NCBI GenBank assembly: GCA_013336205.1
Contig: JAAXUD010000121.1
Location: 1 to 7,495 of the forward strand
Length of the DNA stretch: 7,495 nucleotides
Source: Lentimicrobium sp.
GTDB taxonomy: Bacteria; Bacteroidota; Bacteroidia; Bacteroidales; Lentimicrobiaceae
Reading direction: 5' to 3'
Shown one piece after another: positions 6,099 through 7,495 of this stretch. Position 1 is the stretch's first letter. Every line of letters begins with the position of its first letter. Below the pieces are notes generated by a model, which searched no databases, was not told where the DNA came from, and saw only the letters and a list, made by a program, of their open reading frames with translations. Both the position numbers and the translations under genes were made by a program.

Positions 6099-6755
6099 AT
6101 GAAAGATATTCTTGAGTTCCTTTCGGATTTGAAAAATAACAACAACCGGGAATGGTTTGATGAAAACAGGGATAAGTACCAGTCAGCTAAGGTTAAATTT
6201 GAAGATTATGTAAACCTGATTATCGGAGAAATCTCACTTTTTGATCCTCAGATAGGCCAGCCTGCTGCAAAAGATACAATCTTCAGGGTTTTCAGGGATG
6301 TTCGTTTTTCAAAAGACAAGCTTCCCTATAAATCGAATTTTGGTGCATTTATAGCCAATGGAGGTCGTAAAAGCCCCAGAGCCGGATACTATTTCCACCT
6401 GGAACCAGGCGCTTCTATGATCGGGGGTGGGATTTACATGCCACAACCAGAAGTGCTTAAAAAGATAAGACAGGAAATATATTTTAATGCCGCTGATTTT
6501 AAGAAATTACTGGAGGAAGATAAATTTAAACGGGTTTTTGGTGGCCTGGGTGACTATGATAGACTTAAAAGGCCTCCTAAAGATTTTGATGCATCATTTC
6601 CTGACATCCAACTTCTTATGTATAAAAGCTATGTAGTAATGCATAAACTTGATGATGAAGCTATACTAAAGGATGGTTTCTCAAAAGGAATCACCGATGC
6701 CTGCCGGACAATGACTGATTTCAATCATTTTCTAAACAGGGCTTTTGATAGTTAG
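6099..6755 (+). CDS. DUF2461 (TIGR02453) family protein
   Basis: The protein has 218 residues, no signal peptide and no membrane segment, so it is presumably cytoplasmic. The N-terminus ILEFLSDLKNNNNREWFDEN (4-23) is the diagnostic opening of the family. It is followed by FRVFRDVRFSKDKLPYKSNF (62-81), then GYYFHLEPG (96-104), GGGIYMP (109-115) and LKRPPKDFD (156-164). Length matches the family's usual 210-230 residues, so the gene is complete. The ATG at 6099 is preferred because the upstream ATG at 6083 is out of frame and stops after ten codons. The biochemical function of the family is unknown to me. It is transcribed divergently from the outer-membrane operon and followed by a hairpin, so it is probably a single-gene unit. 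Confidence 0.93.
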   Translation: MKDILEFLSDLKNNNNREWFDENRDKYQSAKVKFEDYVNLIIGEISLFDPQIGQPAAKDTIFRVFRDVRFSKDKLPYKSNFGAFIANGGRKSPRAGYYFHLEPGASMIGGGIYMPQPEVLKKIRQEIYFNAADFKKLLEEDKFKRVFGGLGDYDRLKRPPKDFDASFPDIQLLMYKSYVVMHKLDDEAILKDGFSKGITDACRTMTDFNHFLNRAFDS

Positions 6756-6778
6756 TCGTTGCAGGCCTATAAAAACTA

Positions 6779-6817
6779 CAACCCGGATATGAGATTCTCA
6801 GGCTCAAATCCGGGTTG
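6779..6817 (+). terminator. Strong hairpin after the DUF2461 gene (probable terminator)
   Basis: CAACCCGGAT (6779-6788) pairs perfectly with ATCCGGGTTG (6808-6817). After one A-A mismatch the stem continues with TGAG (6790-6793) and CTCA (6803-6806) around a nine-base loop. It starts 24 bases after the DUF2461 stop. No U-tract follows on the plus strand (GTTACTAGTTTGAC); the minus strand has a short TTTTT nearby. Termination or 3'-end protection is the likely role, but efficiency is uncertain. Confidence 0.6.
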
Positions 6818-6982
6818 GTTACTAGTTTGACTTAATGTGAAATAAAGATACGGCGACTTGGTCAAAAAAAAATTAGCCTTCAGGTGAATTTAATGGAATT
6901 TTAATCCGTTTAATCTCGCGCTTCATTTTAAAAGGTTAATATCCAGAAGCTACAGACTCCATTTTTAATTTTAAAGTGTTCA

Positions 6983-7399
6983 ATGTCAGATAAATATAAA
7001 GATGTATCAAAAAATGGCCTTAAGAGTCCGTTGGTCAGATCATTTTTAATGATAGGGGGAGTCATCGCTGCTTTGCTTGGATTTACGGGTATTTTTATTC
7101 CATTATTGCCCACAACTCCATTTTTGCTACTGGCTTCCTGGTGCTTTGTCCGCTCATCCGACCGAATGAACAGCTTATTGTTGCACAACCGTTATCTGGG
7201 TCCATATATCAGTAATTATAAATCAGGCAAAGGAATAACCCTGAGGAATAAAGCTTATAGTCTTGGATTTCTTTGGATTACGCTAAGCTCTTCCGTTATT
7301 TTCGGTCCACCATACCGGTGGCTATGGATTGGGCTTATAATGATTGGTGTTGCTGTTACCTTTCATATTCTAAAGTTCAAAACCCTGAAGAAAAAATAA
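6983..7399 (+). CDS. YbaN/DUF454 family inner-membrane protein
   Basis: The protein has 138 residues, compared with about 125-150 for the family. Conserved blocks are LLGFTGIFIPLLPTTPFLLL (31-50), CFVRSSDRMN (54-63) and NRYLGPYISNYKSGKGI (69-85). Hydrophobic segments at about 21-52, 92-108 and 112-130 suggest a small inner-membrane protein with three to four spans. A lysine-rich tail (KFKTLKKK) suggests a cytoplasmic C-terminus. The ATG at 6983 gives a family-like N-terminus of about 20 polar residues before the first span; no Shine-Dalgarno sequence is present. The function of the family is not established. It lies 227 bases after the DUF2461 gene with a hairpin between, so it is probably transcribed separately, although I could not find a convincing promoter in 6818-6982. 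Confidence 0.92.
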   Translation: MSDKYKDVSKNGLKSPLVRSFLMIGGVIAALLGFTGIFIPLLPTTPFLLLASWCFVRSSDRMNSLLLHNRYLGPYISNYKSGKGITLRNKAYSLGFLWITLSSSVIFGPPYRWLWIGLIMIGVAVTFHILKFKTLKKK

Positions 7400-7400
7400 C

Positions 7401-7437
7401 AACGGTCTGCTGGTTAATTTGACCAAAACAGACCGTT
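7401..7437. terminator. Probable bidirectional terminator between convergent genes
   Basis: AACGGTCTG (7401-7409) pairs with CAGACCGTT (7429-7437), and TGGT (7411-7414) can pair with ACCA (7422-7425) inside it. It begins two bases after the YbaN stop codon. On the minus strand the stem is followed by GTTATTTTTTC, a good U-tract, whereas the plus strand has only a broken one (TAAGAAATTTT). It therefore seems to serve both the YbaN gene and the convergent gene whose stop is at 7462-7460. Confidence 0.75.
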
Positions 7438-7459
7438 TAAGAAATTTTAAAAGACCAGC

Positions 7460-7495
7460 TTACTCAGCCAGCAATCCTCTTCTTTTAAGCAGTGG
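7460..7495 (-). CDS. C-terminal tail of a convergent gene entering from the right edge
   Basis: Reading in from the right edge, one minus-strand frame gives PLLKRRGLLAE followed by TAA at 7462-7460. Eleven residues cannot identify a product. The call rests on position: a hairpin with a minus-strand U-tract lies 22 bases beyond this stop, as expected at the end of a minus-strand transcript. It could still be a chance frame. Confidence 0.4.
   Translation of the reverse strand, partial: PLLKRRGLLAE

Noticed and set aside
6818..6982. Promoter or small RNA in the gap before the YbaN gene
   Set aside because: No TAnnTTTG element at a sensible distance was found. TAATTTTA at 6966-6973 is too close to the start codon, and no structured RNA is apparent.
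6928..7188. 86-codon minus-strand frame opposite the YbaN gene
   Set aside because: The plus-strand YbaN frame has clear family motifs over the same bases, and the minus-strand translation does not.

Overview
The window looks like chromosomal DNA of a member of the Bacteroidota, probably a Bacteroidales-type lineage. Three things point there. The genes lack Shine-Dalgarno-like leaders. Two or three promoter candidates carry the Bacteroidota -7 element TAnnTTTG (TATTTTTG at 2957-2950 on the minus strand and 6068-6075 on the plus strand; TATTTTTA at 6003-5996 on the minus strand). The gene content also fits: a PorV/PorQ-like barrel, a helix-hairpin-helix plus outer-membrane barrel fusion, and a POT transporter with the NMGERFGFY signature. 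These are judgements from sequence and memory, not database results.

Layout. Positions 1-5938 are read entirely from the minus strand. From right to left this block holds a two-gene outer-membrane operon (PorV/PorQ-like 273-aa barrel, then five bases later a 703-aa protein with a ComEA-like helix-hairpin-helix module and a beta-barrel-like body). Next comes a 602-aa POT/PTR2 peptide transporter with its own promoter candidate and a good rho-independent terminator. Last is a radical SAM protein of the YhcC/TIGR01212 family, which runs off the left edge and misses only its C-terminal end. The 199-base gap between the transporter and the radical SAM gene is filled by a composite repeat block: a period-8 run, a 47-base near-perfect palindrome and a period-7 G-rich run. 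Positions 5939-6098 form a divergent promoter region. To its right, on the plus strand, lie a DUF2461 protein and a YbaN/DUF454 membrane protein, each followed by a strong hairpin. The last 36 bases fit the C-terminal tail of a convergent minus-strand gene, and the hairpin between it and the YbaN gene looks bidirectional.

How the genes relate. The only convincing functional unit is the outer-membrane pair at 3000-5938. Peptide import, the radical SAM enzyme, DUF2461 and YbaN are mostly housekeeping or poorly characterised functions with no visible link to one another. The points most worth a second look are the HhH-barrel fusion and its partner, the unusual architecture of the POT transporter (extra hydrophobic pair and altered proton-coupling positions), and the composite palindromic repeat. 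There is no CRISPR array, tRNA, rRNA, transposase or phage gene, and no gene-free stretch longer than 300 bases.
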